DNA of 53,879 nucleotides from Caldilineaceae bacterium bin5 (GTDB lineage: Bacteria > Chloroflexota > Anaerolineae > Caldilineales > Caldilineaceae). Below, in pieces: positions 10,074 through 18,421 of the stretch. The DNA lies in contig MPML01000029.1 in NCBI GenBank assembly GCA_002238445.1, forward strand, positions 1 through 53,879, read 5' to 3'. The notes below the pieces were generated by a model. That model did not search any database, had not been told where the DNA came from, and was given only the letters and a program-made list of their open reading frames with translations. The position numbers were made by a program, and so were the translations under genes. Numbering within the stretch: the first letter of the stretch is position 1; every line of letters begins with the position of its first letter.

Positions 10074-10823
10074 TTACAGCTCGCTGCGCAGCACGATCTC
10101 ACCGAAAGTCTCGTGCTGTTCGGCGGCAATCTCCCGCAGCTTGATCAGTTCCAGGACTGCCAGGAACGTAACCACAATCTCCAGTCGGCTGCGGCTTTCG
10201 GACAGAAGGGCCGTAAAGGAAACATACCCGTCGACGTCGCCATTCAATCCAGCTAGACTTCCAATCCGTTTGCGGATGGCCGCGATCTGCTCGGCAACGG
10301 TGATTGGATAAGCTCGCACTGCCGGTGGAGCAGGGCTGGTTGGGATGTTGCGCAACGCCTTCAGCGCCGCCGCCGCCAGTTTCTCGATCGTCAGTGCCGA
10401 GAAGTCCAAACTGCGTTCCGTCTGCGGCGGAGCCAAGCGCGCATTCGTGCGCAACCCGATTGAAGTTCGCAAGCGCAGTTCGCCTGCCGCCTCTTTGAAA
10501 CGGCGATAGTCGAGCAACTGCTGGATCAACGCCTCGCTTTGTTTCTCCTCTTCCTCCTCAACTTCCGGTTGGGGCAAGAGCCCGCGGCTCTTTATGTATA
10601 GCAGGCGAGCCGCTACTACCAGAAAGTCCGCCAGCGCTTCCGGTTCAATCTCCTGCATCGTCTCGATCGCACGCAGGTACCGATCCGTTATCGCCACCAG
10701 CGACACTTCAGAAATATCCAGTTCCTGGCGTTCGATCAGATGGAGAAGTAACTCGATGGGACCATCGAAGATTGGAAGATGGACCGGATAGCCGGCTCCA
10801 AGCGGATTGAGCGCAGTGTCCAT
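10074..10823 (-). CDS. scpA: Segregation and condensation protein A
   Basis: 249 residues. The N-terminal HLPIFDGPIELLLHLIERQELDIS and the following LADFLVVAARLLYIKSRGLLP are the kleisin N-domain signature of ScpA. The C-terminal part (about residues 190-249) has the winged-helix pattern that contacts the SMC head. ScpA bridges SMC heads together with ScpB in the chromosome-organising condensin. No scpB is found in the window. The gene starts 5 bases after the stop of the large cell-wall-type protein upstream, so they are probably co-transcribed. Confidence 0.93.
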   Translation of the reverse strand: MDTALNPLGAGYPVHLPIFDGPIELLLHLIERQELDISEVSLVAITDRYLRAIETMQEIEPEALADFLVVAARLLYIKSRGLLPQPEVEEEEEKQSEALIQQLLDYRRFKEAAGELRLRTSIGLRTNARLAPPQTERSLDFSALTIEKLAAAALKALRNIPTSPAPPAVRAYPITVAEQIAAIRKRIGSLAGLNGDVDGYVSFTALLSESRSRLEIVVTFLAVLELIKLREIAAEQHETFGEIVLRSEL

Positions 10824-10828
10824 GCCGT

Positions 10829-13800
10829 CTACGACTCAAGCAACGACCGGAAACGGCGTCCATCGTGGGCAAGTTGCAGAAGCCTCTGCGCGGCCGAAAT
10901 CGCGTCGGAATCATCCAGGCGGTCGATCTCCACACCGGCATTCGCCAGGCGCCGCTCCGCCTCTGTTGAAGGTCCGGTCCCTGACCCGACAAGTGTCACA
11001 TAGCGCGCCAGCAACGCATCCTCCAGAAAAGTGCCTGCCTCTGGTTTGAATTCGTCAAAATAGTAACTGGCCTCCGCCATGGTCGCTGTCATCGTTTCCT
11101 CAGTTGGGAAAAGGACATAGTGATAGGGAGGGACTCCGTTCCGGACGCGTTCAATTTCCGCAATCAGCGTGTCGCGCCAGACCTTTCCCTCCAACCATTC
11201 GCTACCCGGGCAGGCGGTGGAATTGTCCGAAAACTCCTGGTGGCCCAAAATATTGCTGATCTGCAACTGAAACTCCTGTAACAGCCAGGCGATCAACCTT
11301 GCGCCCGAATGAATCTGTCGCGCGGTCGGGGTGGAGCCGTTCATGAAGCTACCAGCGAACACGACGCCAATTGTGTATGAGTTATGCCGCCCAACGTGGA
11401 ATGTACGCAACTCCACCGGCTGCGTCTGCAAAATCTCGCCGTCAACGGGGATGAAATAGTGGTAGCCAATACCGGACCAGGCTCTTTTGCCGCGGTCAGT
11501 ATCTTCGGCAACGTGGGCCTGGGCGATGCGCTCCGGTCCCACTGAAGGTGGCAAGGCAGTGTGATGAATGGCTATATGGGTGATGGCTGCCAACTGACGA
11601 CGCCGGTATTGTACAGTGGGGTGCCGGGGCAATTCATGGCTGATGTCCCTAATCTGCGGTCGCGCTACCGGGACCTGCTGTTCTGGTTGCTCCAGCGTAT
11701 CCACCACCGCTTGCTGCAACCGCTCATCTTCGCGGCCGAATACTGCCGTCTGGCCGTTGGCCTCTTCACTGCCGCTCGTAGGATGCTGGCCCTCCAGTCC
11801 GGACAACGTCTTGCCGCCGGGAACTGCTTCATCCAACACCGCGCCTTCGGCTCCCGTCCGAACCGCATTTATCAGAGTGTCCTTCCAGCGTCGACCTTGC
11901 AGCCACTGCTCTCCTGGCGATGTATGGTTGATGAATTCGTTCACCCCGCGAATGCTGGCCAGCGTCAGCTGCGGAAACTCCTCCATCAGCCAGGAAATCA
12001 GCTCCCTTCCCGAATTTATCTGGGCCTCAGTCGGAATATCATCATTGAATTCACCTGCAAACCCGATGTTGATGGCACGGGCAATATACGGGACTTTGCC
12101 GTCCACTACCTGCATCAGCGGCTGGGTCTGGTAAACAGAGCCATTGGATGCAATAAAAAACTGGTAAAGAATACCGGGCAGACGGCGGTGGAACGCCGCA
12201 GCAATTGTCTGCAGCGGGGTGATTGGCGGCGCAGCCGTGTGGTTGATGACAATAAATTCGATATCGTCGGCCTGCCTCTGGACAAAGCGCTGTGGATCAC
12301 GCGGCAGGCGGGTAACAACATCTTCGATAGGTGGTTTCGGCGCCGGCGTCTTTTCTTGCCCAGGCCCAGCTGTGCGGCCGTCCGGCAACAGCGGAGCCTC
12401 GTCATCCACCGTCTCAGCAGGCGGTGAAAGCGGTGAATCGGTGAGAAACTTGACAATCTTCTCGTGAAGCTCCCGCCTCCAGGCGGGACCGTTGACAAAA
12501 GTGCTTCCCGGGCTCGATGTGTCCAGCAACTCGCACATGCCGACAACACTCTGCGCTGTCAGGTGGAAACGAGGTAAAATCCATGCACATAGATGGGCCG
12601 CGGCCGTCAACTGCGCCGGGGGCGGAACGTCTTCGTCGAAATTCCCCTCCAGGCAGATGTTCACACCGGTCAGGCTCCACTCCGCCTCATCGTTCACCAC
12701 CGCCTCAACGCCGGCAACTTGCAGGATTTCTCCCGATTCCAGCACAAAGTAGTGGTAGGCAATGCCAGGATAGCCCTGGGAAATATGCGCCTGCGCAATC
12801 GTCTGAATCGGCACGCCCGTTGGCGCAGATGTGTGACAGATTACCAACCGCCGGATCTGGTCCGGCGTTCGCATCGCAAACTGATTCTCACCGCGCGGTA
12901 ACGAGGAAGCAACATCCAGGACAGCGGGCCCATGCGGCGCTGAGGACGAACGTGCCTCCGCCCTGACCTGCAGTTCGGGTGTCGTTTCCGGCGGCGGTGT
13001 CCGTTCCGCACTTTCCCTATCCTGTGTCTCTGCCGGGTCTTCTGCCGGTGCGGATTGCTTGGTTTCGGCCGCCTGGGACTCCGCTTCGCTCACATTCAGC
13101 CAGCGCGTCAGAATGTCCGACTGCATATCCTGGAACCAGTTTTCGCCGCCGCTGTTCAGATCCAGAACCAGTGTGAAGTTGCCCGACCGGTCGGGAATGA
13201 CCATCTGCGCATCGAAAGTCACCGTTTCGCCCGGCGCCACGTCGTGGGGCAGTTCCGTCAGTAAGGGGCGGTCGTCAGGAAACGGCACTTCCCTTCGATT
13301 CTGGAAAAAGTGATAGCCAAGCGCAACTTTCTGTGCACCCGCGGCGGGCCAGGCAATCGTTCCCGTGTTCCGAACAGTTACCGGGAAATTCACGCGCTGA
13401 CCGGCGTGTAGCGGGCTTGGCGGTTTGCCTTTCAGCCACTGCACCCGGTACACCATCCCCCTGCCCGACTTCATTTCTTCCAGTACTTCGACCTCTTCGA
13501 CCTCTTCAACCTCGTCAACTTCCTGCCGGCTTCGTGCCTCCCTGGCAGGCCAGCGCTCCGGCTTACTTTCCGGCACTGACTGTTCGGCCTCATTGACCCA
13601 TCGGTAGTCGTGTCGTAACGCGATGCGAAAATCCTCTATCACGCCTCCCTTTCCCTTGATGTGCCAGCGGTCCAACTGCGGCCAACGGTACAGGGCCAAC
13701 GCCCGAATCTTTTGCGCGTTCTGCCGATTCCAGCGATCGATTTCAGCATAGGCGGCCTGAATCCATCCCCGGTTCACATTTTCCCAGGGGCCGCCTTGGT

Positions 13801-14644
13801 CAGTCTCCGTAATGTAGACTGGCAGTTGCCGCATGTTGACCGGAATCGCATTCATGAAATCCCGGTAGGCCTGGAAGTGACAGTGATACTGCGGAAAATC
13901 CGGCAGTTTGCTGTTGTCCAGAATCAAAGTTGGATTCGCACCATGCGTACAGGTATGCAAAGTAATTCCGTCGCAACCGCTGGCGCCGCACTGCAGCAGG
14001 ATGTCTTGAAAATACTTGATCCAGTCGCCGCTTGGGTTGCCTGCATACATCGTCTGGCTATTCCATGGCGCCACCGCACCAATCAGAACCTGATCCTTTT
14101 CATGGCCCTCAACTTCGTGGATCGCCTGCCGGCACATACCGTAGCAACTGGCATACAGCTGGGGGGTTATCAACTCCTCTCCGCCCGCGACTTCGTTCGC
14201 GATCATTCTGTCGGATTCGTTGAGCAGGGCGCTGAACCGGTCTGGCAAGCTGCGCAGCGTGGGGTCGCTCGCAGGCAGGTCGTCTACATGTTTGCGCTCC
14301 TCAAGCCCTTCTGCCGTGCTGGGGCGCGCGATCGCATAGTTCATCTCGTTGCCGATCACCCAATGGCTGCACCCCCGGCTGGCCTCCACAAAATTGGCGC
14401 AGCGACGCGCGAAGTCGGCGTATTCACTGCTCAACGGCAGCGTGCCCTGGGGAAAGTATCCATTGTTCAGGCAGACAATGACGCCCAATCCCTGGCGACT
14501 GAAAGAGCTGTAATCCTTTCCAAGGAGATCGTTCGGATCATGCCCTAACACTTCGCTGAAAACGATCCAACCCTGTTTTCTGGCCGCGCGCATATGCTCT
14601 TCGCCGCCAAAATCATGGATGCCAAAGATGTAATCGCTACTCAC
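10829..14644 (-). CDS. Large protein: clan-A glycosidase-like domain, Ig-like domain, three PGRP/amidase domains
   Basis: 1271 residues, no clear signal peptide. Residues 1-350 resemble a TIM-barrel glycosidase, with acid/base candidate Glu100 (WVIGNEMN) and nucleophile candidate Glu280 (PVYITETDQGG). An acidic Glu/Val linker at 376-390 leads to an NBR1-like Ig domain (about 413-520: VTVRNTGTIAW). Three PGRP/N-acetylmuramoyl-alanine-amidase domains follow at about 597-735, 792-930 and 1018-1165. In the third, the T7-lysozyme zinc ligands are present as His1027, His1135 and Cys1145. The first has Cys603, Met703 and Ser711 at these places, and the second Asn801, Val901 and Ser909, so both look catalytically dead. 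The C-terminal 100 residues are unassigned. Inferred role: binding and cutting peptidoglycan or glycan. Confidence 0.8.
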   Translation of the reverse strand: MSSDYIFGIHDFGGEEHMRAARKQGWIVFSEVLGHDPNDLLGKDYSSFSRQGLGVIVCLNNGYFPQGTLPLSSEYADFARRCANFVEASRGCSHWVIGNEMNYAIARPSTAEGLEERKHVDDLPASDPTLRSLPDRFSALLNESDRMIANEVAGGEELITPQLYASCYGMCRQAIHEVEGHEKDQVLIGAVAPWNSQTMYAGNPSGDWIKYFQDILLQCGASGCDGITLHTCTHGANPTLILDNSKLPDFPQYHCHFQAYRDFMNAIPVNMRQLPVYITETDQGGPWENVNRGWIQAAYAEIDRWNRQNAQKIRALALYRWPQLDRWHIKGKGGVIEDFRIALRHDYRWVNEAEQSVPESKPERWPAREARSRQEVDEVEEVEEVEVLEEMKSGRGMVYRVQWLKGKPPSPLHAGQRVNFPVTVRNTGTIAWPAAGAQKVALGYHFFQNRREVPFPDDRPLLTELPHDVAPGETVTFDAQMVIPDRSGNFTLVLDLNSGGENWFQDMQSDILTRWLNVSEAESQAAETKQSAPAEDPAETQDRESAERTPPPETTPELQVRAEARSSSAPHGPAVLDVASSLPRGENQFAMRTPDQIRRLVICHTSAPTGVPIQTIAQAHISQGYPGIAYHYFVLESGEILQVAGVEAVVNDEAEWSLTGVNICLEGNFDEDVPPPAQLTAAAHLCAWILPRFHLTAQSVVGMCELLDTSSPGSTFVNGPAWRRELHEKIVKFLTDSPLSPPAETVDDEAPLLPDGRTAGPGQEKTPAPKPPIEDVVTRLPRDPQRFVQRQADDIEFIVINHTAAPPITPLQTIAAAFHRRLPGILYQFFIASNGSVYQTQPLMQVVDGKVPYIARAINIGFAGEFNDDIPTEAQINSGRELISWLMEEFPQLTLASIRGVNEFINHTSPGEQWLQGRRWKDTLINAVRTGAEGAVLDEAVPGGKTLSGLEGQHPTSGSEEANGQTAVFGREDERLQQAVVDTLEQPEQQVPVARPQIRDISHELPRHPTVQYRRRQLAAITHIAIHHTALPPSVGPERIAQAHVAEDTDRGKRAWSGIGYHYFIPVDGEILQTQPVELRTFHVGRHNSYTIGVVFAGSFMNGSTPTARQIHSGARLIAWLLQEFQLQISNILGHQEFSDNSTACPGSEWLEGKVWRDTLIAEIERVRNGVPPYHYVLFPTEETMTATMAEASYYFDEFKPEAGTFLEDALLARYVTLVGSGTGPSTEAERRLANAGVEIDRLDDSDAISAAQRLLQLAHDGRRFRSLLES

Positions 14645-15109
14645 GGTTCGCAGAAGTTGTCAATCTCAAAAAGTGTGGAGACCGCTGGCCCTAATCTCTC
14701 GTGGATACTATCGGTGCTCGTGGAACAATCGGCGCGGCTGACACGCCCGCTGTCGGTCTACTAATCTCCGCCACTGCCATGGCAGACCAACTGATACCTG
14801 TAGCTAAAGGGGAAGAATGCCCACAGGCACAAAACATCATTGTAATACAGGGGTATAATTTCAGCAAACAGGGGCAAAAATGGCCTGCTTGCCCAACGTT
14901 GAGGAGATGAAGACAGCGTTCGTCCCCTGCGCCTGTCTGGCTGCGCCAAAGTCGAGGCCAGCCTCTTGCCATTCCAATCCCTCAAAGCTTGCATAATCCT
15001 GTCGGAACGGTGACATGATATCAGGAATCCTAATCAGTCAGGCCGGCTCGCCCCTCAATACCGGTCGCCCGCAACTGGCAGCACATGCCAAAGCAGGTGA
15101 AGTCCGGCT
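14645..15109. other. Intergenic stretch, no gene seen
   Basis: 465 bases between two minus-strand genes. Short open frames on both strands show no ribosome site and no recognisable protein. The only supported signal is a candidate minus-strand promoter at 14839-14867. Confidence 0.5.
14839..14867 (-). promoter_or_regulatory. Candidate sigma-70-type promoter for the large PGRP gene
   Basis: On the minus strand, TTGCTG (14862-14867) and TACAAT (14839-14844) are separated by exactly 17 bases. The gene at 14644 lies about 190 bases downstream, so the leader would be long. Assigned from consensus only. Confidence 0.35.
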
Positions 15110-17305
15110 TCACGCCTGTACCTGGACACGATTGAGCAAGTTCAGAAGAGGCCCCCTCTGTTCCATCCCGCCTTCGCCATAGTCACTCATTCCCAGAAAG
15201 ACACTCCGCCGCGCCCGCCGCAAGAGACCAAGCAACAGGCGGCGCAGACTTTCCTGGCGACTCTGAAACTCGTGCAGATCACTCCATTGCTGATTCTGCG
15301 GCCAGTTGCGTGAGAGAACATAGGGATGGGTCAGGGGCTGGTGAATGCGCTGCCACCAGCCTTCAGCCCCTATGTCAAGCCAAAACTGCACCTCTACAGC
15401 ACGGTTTCTCATCAGGAACGTGTAGGCCGGCGCAACAAACACCGCGTCATCCGCCTCGGTCCATGAGGGCACATGAAGCGCGCCCAGCGCACCGCTTTCT
15501 ACCAGTTCAACGTAGGCGCGGCTGAGCTCAACCTGGCGGGGAACCGGAGCGCTCGGTGGTTCGGCGGACACCGGGGATGCCGCCCCGCCCTGCTCCCCAA
15601 TTGCCCAACGGAAGTTGCGCGCCGACCTGGCTAAATGATCGGCCAACCTGGCTGCCTCCGGCCATTCATGGAATCCGAACCCGGGCTGGCTCAGCTTTTC
15701 GCCAAAAATGCGGGCAATGAATCTGTCCAGAGGAGAGAATTCGCTTTCCGCCCTGTAATCGGCCAACCAAACGCGCAGCTGTTCGTAGCGTTCTCCCATT
15801 GCGAACGTTACCCGTTTCTGCACGTCTCCCCGCAGCCCTTCGAAGGCGGCCAACTCTGCGCCTGCGTTGTCCCGGTCGTTGTATACTGCCTGCGCCAAAA
15901 CGCTTGCTCGAACAGGGTCCAGCTGGGCGATTGCGCTCCCAAGCGTCAGCGTAACGTCTGCTCGCGAAGGCCGGCGCTGCCAGGAAGGATGTGCCAGCGC
16001 AGCCAACGTCAGGAGCGTTCGCACTGCCGGCTCCGCATTCAGAGCGCGGCTGGGACGGTGGCTTGCGGTGCGAATGTCTTTTTCCTGTAAGCGGGTCTGA
16101 ATGCTAAAGCGCATGGCATCGCTTACAAAGGGCGCCAGCACAGCAATCTCTTTGGGCGCCACGCCCTCCTGCTTAACCAGCCGCTCGATTTCACCCACAG
16201 CCCACTCGATCATCTGCGGGTAAAACCGGTGCGTACCTTCGGGAAATACAATCGGACTCCCGTCCGGCAAACCGGATACGTCAACGTCGGCGCGTTTCTC
16301 CTGCCCTCCGTCTCCCCGCCTGCCAAGAATGGCCCGGTTGATGCCCCCGATCATTGAAGATAGCCCAGGCGCCATGCTGTGAGAGTCGGCCAACCGGGCT
16401 CGGTTTTCTGTGCAGCCGGCCAGTCGATCCGCATTCTGCGGGTCCGCACCCAAAAACGCCCGGTAGCCGCCATCCTCATCGACCAGTATCAGCGCGCTTT
16501 CCAGGTGAGGGAGCCAGCGGCGCACCAACTCCTGTGCCGCGAAAGTCTCCTCTTCCGCATTGTCGAAGATCAAGTGGCGAAAAGTGCGGAACAAATGGGT
16601 CCTGCACCAATCGTTCTCGAGTATGTGCCGCAAAAAGGTCTGCATCTGCAGACTGTAGTCAACCAGCGACTCCTGCAGACACATCTCTCGAAACGCCTGG
16701 CTGATGCGGCGAGCTGAACGCAGCACATTCAGCCGCGCCGTCATCTGCTCACCAGCCGGCACCGTATTTTCCAGACGGGCGTAGGCCTCGTCAATCGTGA
16801 AATTGTGCAGCGCCGCCTTGTTCAGGTTGTCCAACACCTGGCTTACAATACGGCCGCGTTGCAGGCGGACCGCATCGAATTCGCCCTGCTGCACCGCATT
16901 CTCCACCAAGCCATCCATGTGGTACTGCGTGGTTTCCAGGTTGAGAAAAGTTGGCTCCTTGCGCGGCTCGGCAAACCCGGCAGCAGGTGCTGCCAGCGGC
17001 CAGTAGAGCGCAACGCTGGATCTCGCGAGTGATGCCACCGTTGCCACCTGTACCAACGCGCCTGCGGGCATATCAGGGCGGTGCAATGCCTCGTGGTAGG
17101 GCTGGCCCAGCGATGGCTGTGGTACCAGGACGAGAATCTGGTCTCCACGCACGCGCTCCTGCCGCAGAAGCCACGAAATTCGCTCGATGGCGGCAGTCGT
17201 CTTGCCCGCGCCGAAAGGCCCGCTCAAAAACAGTGTTTTTGCCCGCAGAACAGACTTGTCAGTTGTAAATCCGGTCCTGGGCGCCGAGTGCGCTGGACTT
17301 TCCAT
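15110..17305 (-). CDS. UvrD/AddB-like SF1 helicase-family ATPase, incomplete architecture
   Basis: 731 residues. Walker A is GPFGAGKTT (residues 29-37) and a Walker-B-like HLIFDNAEEE lies at 244-253, followed by ALILVDEDGGYRAFLGADP as in UvrD/RecB motif III regions. The helicase C-terminal segment is suggested by EIAVLAPFVSDAMRFSIQTRLQ. No iron-sulfur cysteines and no PD-(D/E)xK nuclease motif are seen, unlike complete AddB subunits (about 1150 residues). A DNA repair or recombination role is likely, but unwinding activity cannot be asserted. The ATG has a weak AGGA site before it. Confidence 0.65.
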   Translation of the reverse strand: MESPAHSAPRTGFTTDKSVLRAKTLFLSGPFGAGKTTAAIERISWLLRQERVRGDQILVLVPQPSLGQPYHEALHRPDMPAGALVQVATVASLARSSVALYWPLAAPAAGFAEPRKEPTFLNLETTQYHMDGLVENAVQQGEFDAVRLQRGRIVSQVLDNLNKAALHNFTIDEAYARLENTVPAGEQMTARLNVLRSARRISQAFREMCLQESLVDYSLQMQTFLRHILENDWCRTHLFRTFRHLIFDNAEEETFAAQELVRRWLPHLESALILVDEDGGYRAFLGADPQNADRLAGCTENRARLADSHSMAPGLSSMIGGINRAILGRRGDGGQEKRADVDVSGLPDGSPIVFPEGTHRFYPQMIEWAVGEIERLVKQEGVAPKEIAVLAPFVSDAMRFSIQTRLQEKDIRTASHRPSRALNAEPAVRTLLTLAALAHPSWQRRPSRADVTLTLGSAIAQLDPVRASVLAQAVYNDRDNAGAELAAFEGLRGDVQKRVTFAMGERYEQLRVWLADYRAESEFSPLDRFIARIFGEKLSQPGFGFHEWPEAARLADHLARSARNFRWAIGEQGGAASPVSAEPPSAPVPRQVELSRAYVELVESGALGALHVPSWTEADDAVFVAPAYTFLMRNRAVEVQFWLDIGAEGWWQRIHQPLTHPYVLSRNWPQNQQWSDLHEFQSRQESLRRLLLGLLRRARRSVFLGMSDYGEGGMEQRGPLLNLLNRVQVQA

Positions 17306-17471
17306 AGTCGTCCTGTTTTCCGTCTCAGTGGAGAATTTGCGAAGGCAACCGGCTTGGACTGGGCAATCCCAGCCGGCCGTAATTGGGGCAAAAAAGTTGG
17401 AGCCAAGAGGAGCGCGCGCTAATACAGGGGCAGGTTTCGCCCCTGCATGGGTCCGGAATCACCACCTCGAT

Positions 17472-18215
17472 TCAATTGGCAGTGTAAGGTTCGGCGAGCA
17501 GCGCCTGAATCACCGATTCCGAGTAACTGTACTGGCCTTCGCCAATCTTCAGGAAACGGATCTGTCCTGTCTTGTCGATAAAGTACATCGCCGGCCAATA
17601 GCGGTTGTGGTAGGAACGCCAGGTCTTCCAATCATTGTCGATCGCAACCGCGAACGGGATCGATAACCGCACGAGAGAATTCTCGACGTTCTGCAAATCC
17701 CGCTCGTGCCTGAACTCCGGAGTGTGGACGCCGATGATCACAAAACCATCGTCCGCATACTTCTGGTGCCATTCCCTCAACGAGGGAATTACGTTTACGC
17801 AGTTGTATCACCCATACGTCCAGAATTCGACCAGCACCACCTTCCCTCGCAGGTCCGCCAGCTTGAGCGGCTCGGAGTTGAGCCAGACTTCGTTGAGCAG
17901 TTCTGGCGCCTCTCCCTGCGGCCGCAGTTTGTCCAGTAGCTGCTGCTGTGCCGCGGTTGGGCCGATGGTCAGCGCCGGGCTGGTCTCTTCAACTGCCGTT
18001 GTCTGATCTTGCGCCTCTTCACTTGCCGCGGCCATCGATTCTTCCTTGGCTGCAGCCTGCTCGGCCCGCGTCTCCGCCACTCGAGTCTGAATCGCTTCTA
18101 CCGTCGCGCTCTCATCGCCCTGATCGCTCTCTGCCGGTATCGCCTCCGGGATCGCGCAGCCTGCCAGAACCAATCCACAGGCCAACGCTAGCAATACAAG
18201 CTGAAAACGCCTCAC
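17472..18215 (-). CDS. Candidate selenoprotein: TlpA/DipZ-like thioredoxin lipoprotein read through an in-frame UGA
   Basis: Two open pieces (184 codons upstream, 102 downstream) share one frame and are separated by a single TGA at 17808-17810. Read through, the sequence is VVLVEFWTYG-U-YNCVNVIPSLREWHQ; DipZ/TlpA relatives have Cys at the UGA position (WTYGCINC), so UGA replaces the first residue of the C-x-x-C redox pair. Conserved family features continue on both sides: LADLRGKVVLVEFW before, and GFVIIGVHTPEF, AIDNDWKTWRSYHNRYWPAMYFID after. With the GTG at 18215 the product is 247 residues with a lipoprotein signal (MRRFQ, hydrophobic core, LVLAGC), a low-complexity Ala/Glu/Gln linker and a C-terminal thioredoxin fold outside the membrane. 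GTG at 18227 is an alternative start. A hairpin with SECIS geometry follows the UGA. A nonsense mutation or base-call error is the alternative. No sel genes lie in this window. Confidence 0.7.
17771..17789 (-). promoter_or_regulatory. Candidate bacterial SECIS hairpin
   Basis: On the transcript strand ATTCCCTC (17789-17782), loop GTT (17781-17779) and GAGGGAAT (17778-17771) form a perfect 8-bp stem. It starts 18 bases after the UGA, so the loop G lies 27 bases after it. Known bacterial SECIS elements sit immediately downstream of UGA inside the coding region, with a short apical loop containing G-U near its start; this hairpin fits. The bases also encode conserved family residues (IPSLREW). 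Confidence 0.6.
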
Positions 18216-18359
18216 ATTCCGACACACAAACTGGCGCTGGGCAAAACTAAACGGAACTGCGCAACTGTGCCCAAGGGCTACGGGATCGCTCCCTCCGATC
18301 TTACAGCCGGTCAATGCCTTCGTTAGAGTGTTCACGATCATCTCAGTGTGTAGTGTGTG

Positions 18360-18388
18360 CAAAGGGAGGCGCGCACTGCGCGCCTCCC
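18360..18388 (-). terminator. Terminator after the LysM protein gene
   Basis: GGGAGGCGCGC (18388-18378) and GCGCGCCTCCC (18374-18364) form a perfect 11-bp stem around a 3-base loop on the minus strand, followed by TTTG. It lies 34 bases after the stop of the LysM gene and upstream of the thioredoxin gene, which therefore probably has its own promoter. Confidence 0.65.
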
Positions 18389-18421
18389 AACCTCACTTTG
18401 GGCTTTGTACACCCCTAATTC

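Noticed and set aside
14701..14910. Short plus-strand open frame in the gap upstream of the PGRP gene
   Set aside because: No ribosome site, no conserved features, and it covers a candidate promoter for the opposite strand.
17808..18362. Thioredoxin gene seen as a simple pseudogene or frameshifted pair
   Set aside because: The two halves are in the same frame with no indel, the only interruption is a UGA at the redox Cys, and a SECIS-like hairpin follows; read-through explains it better. A base-call error is still possible.
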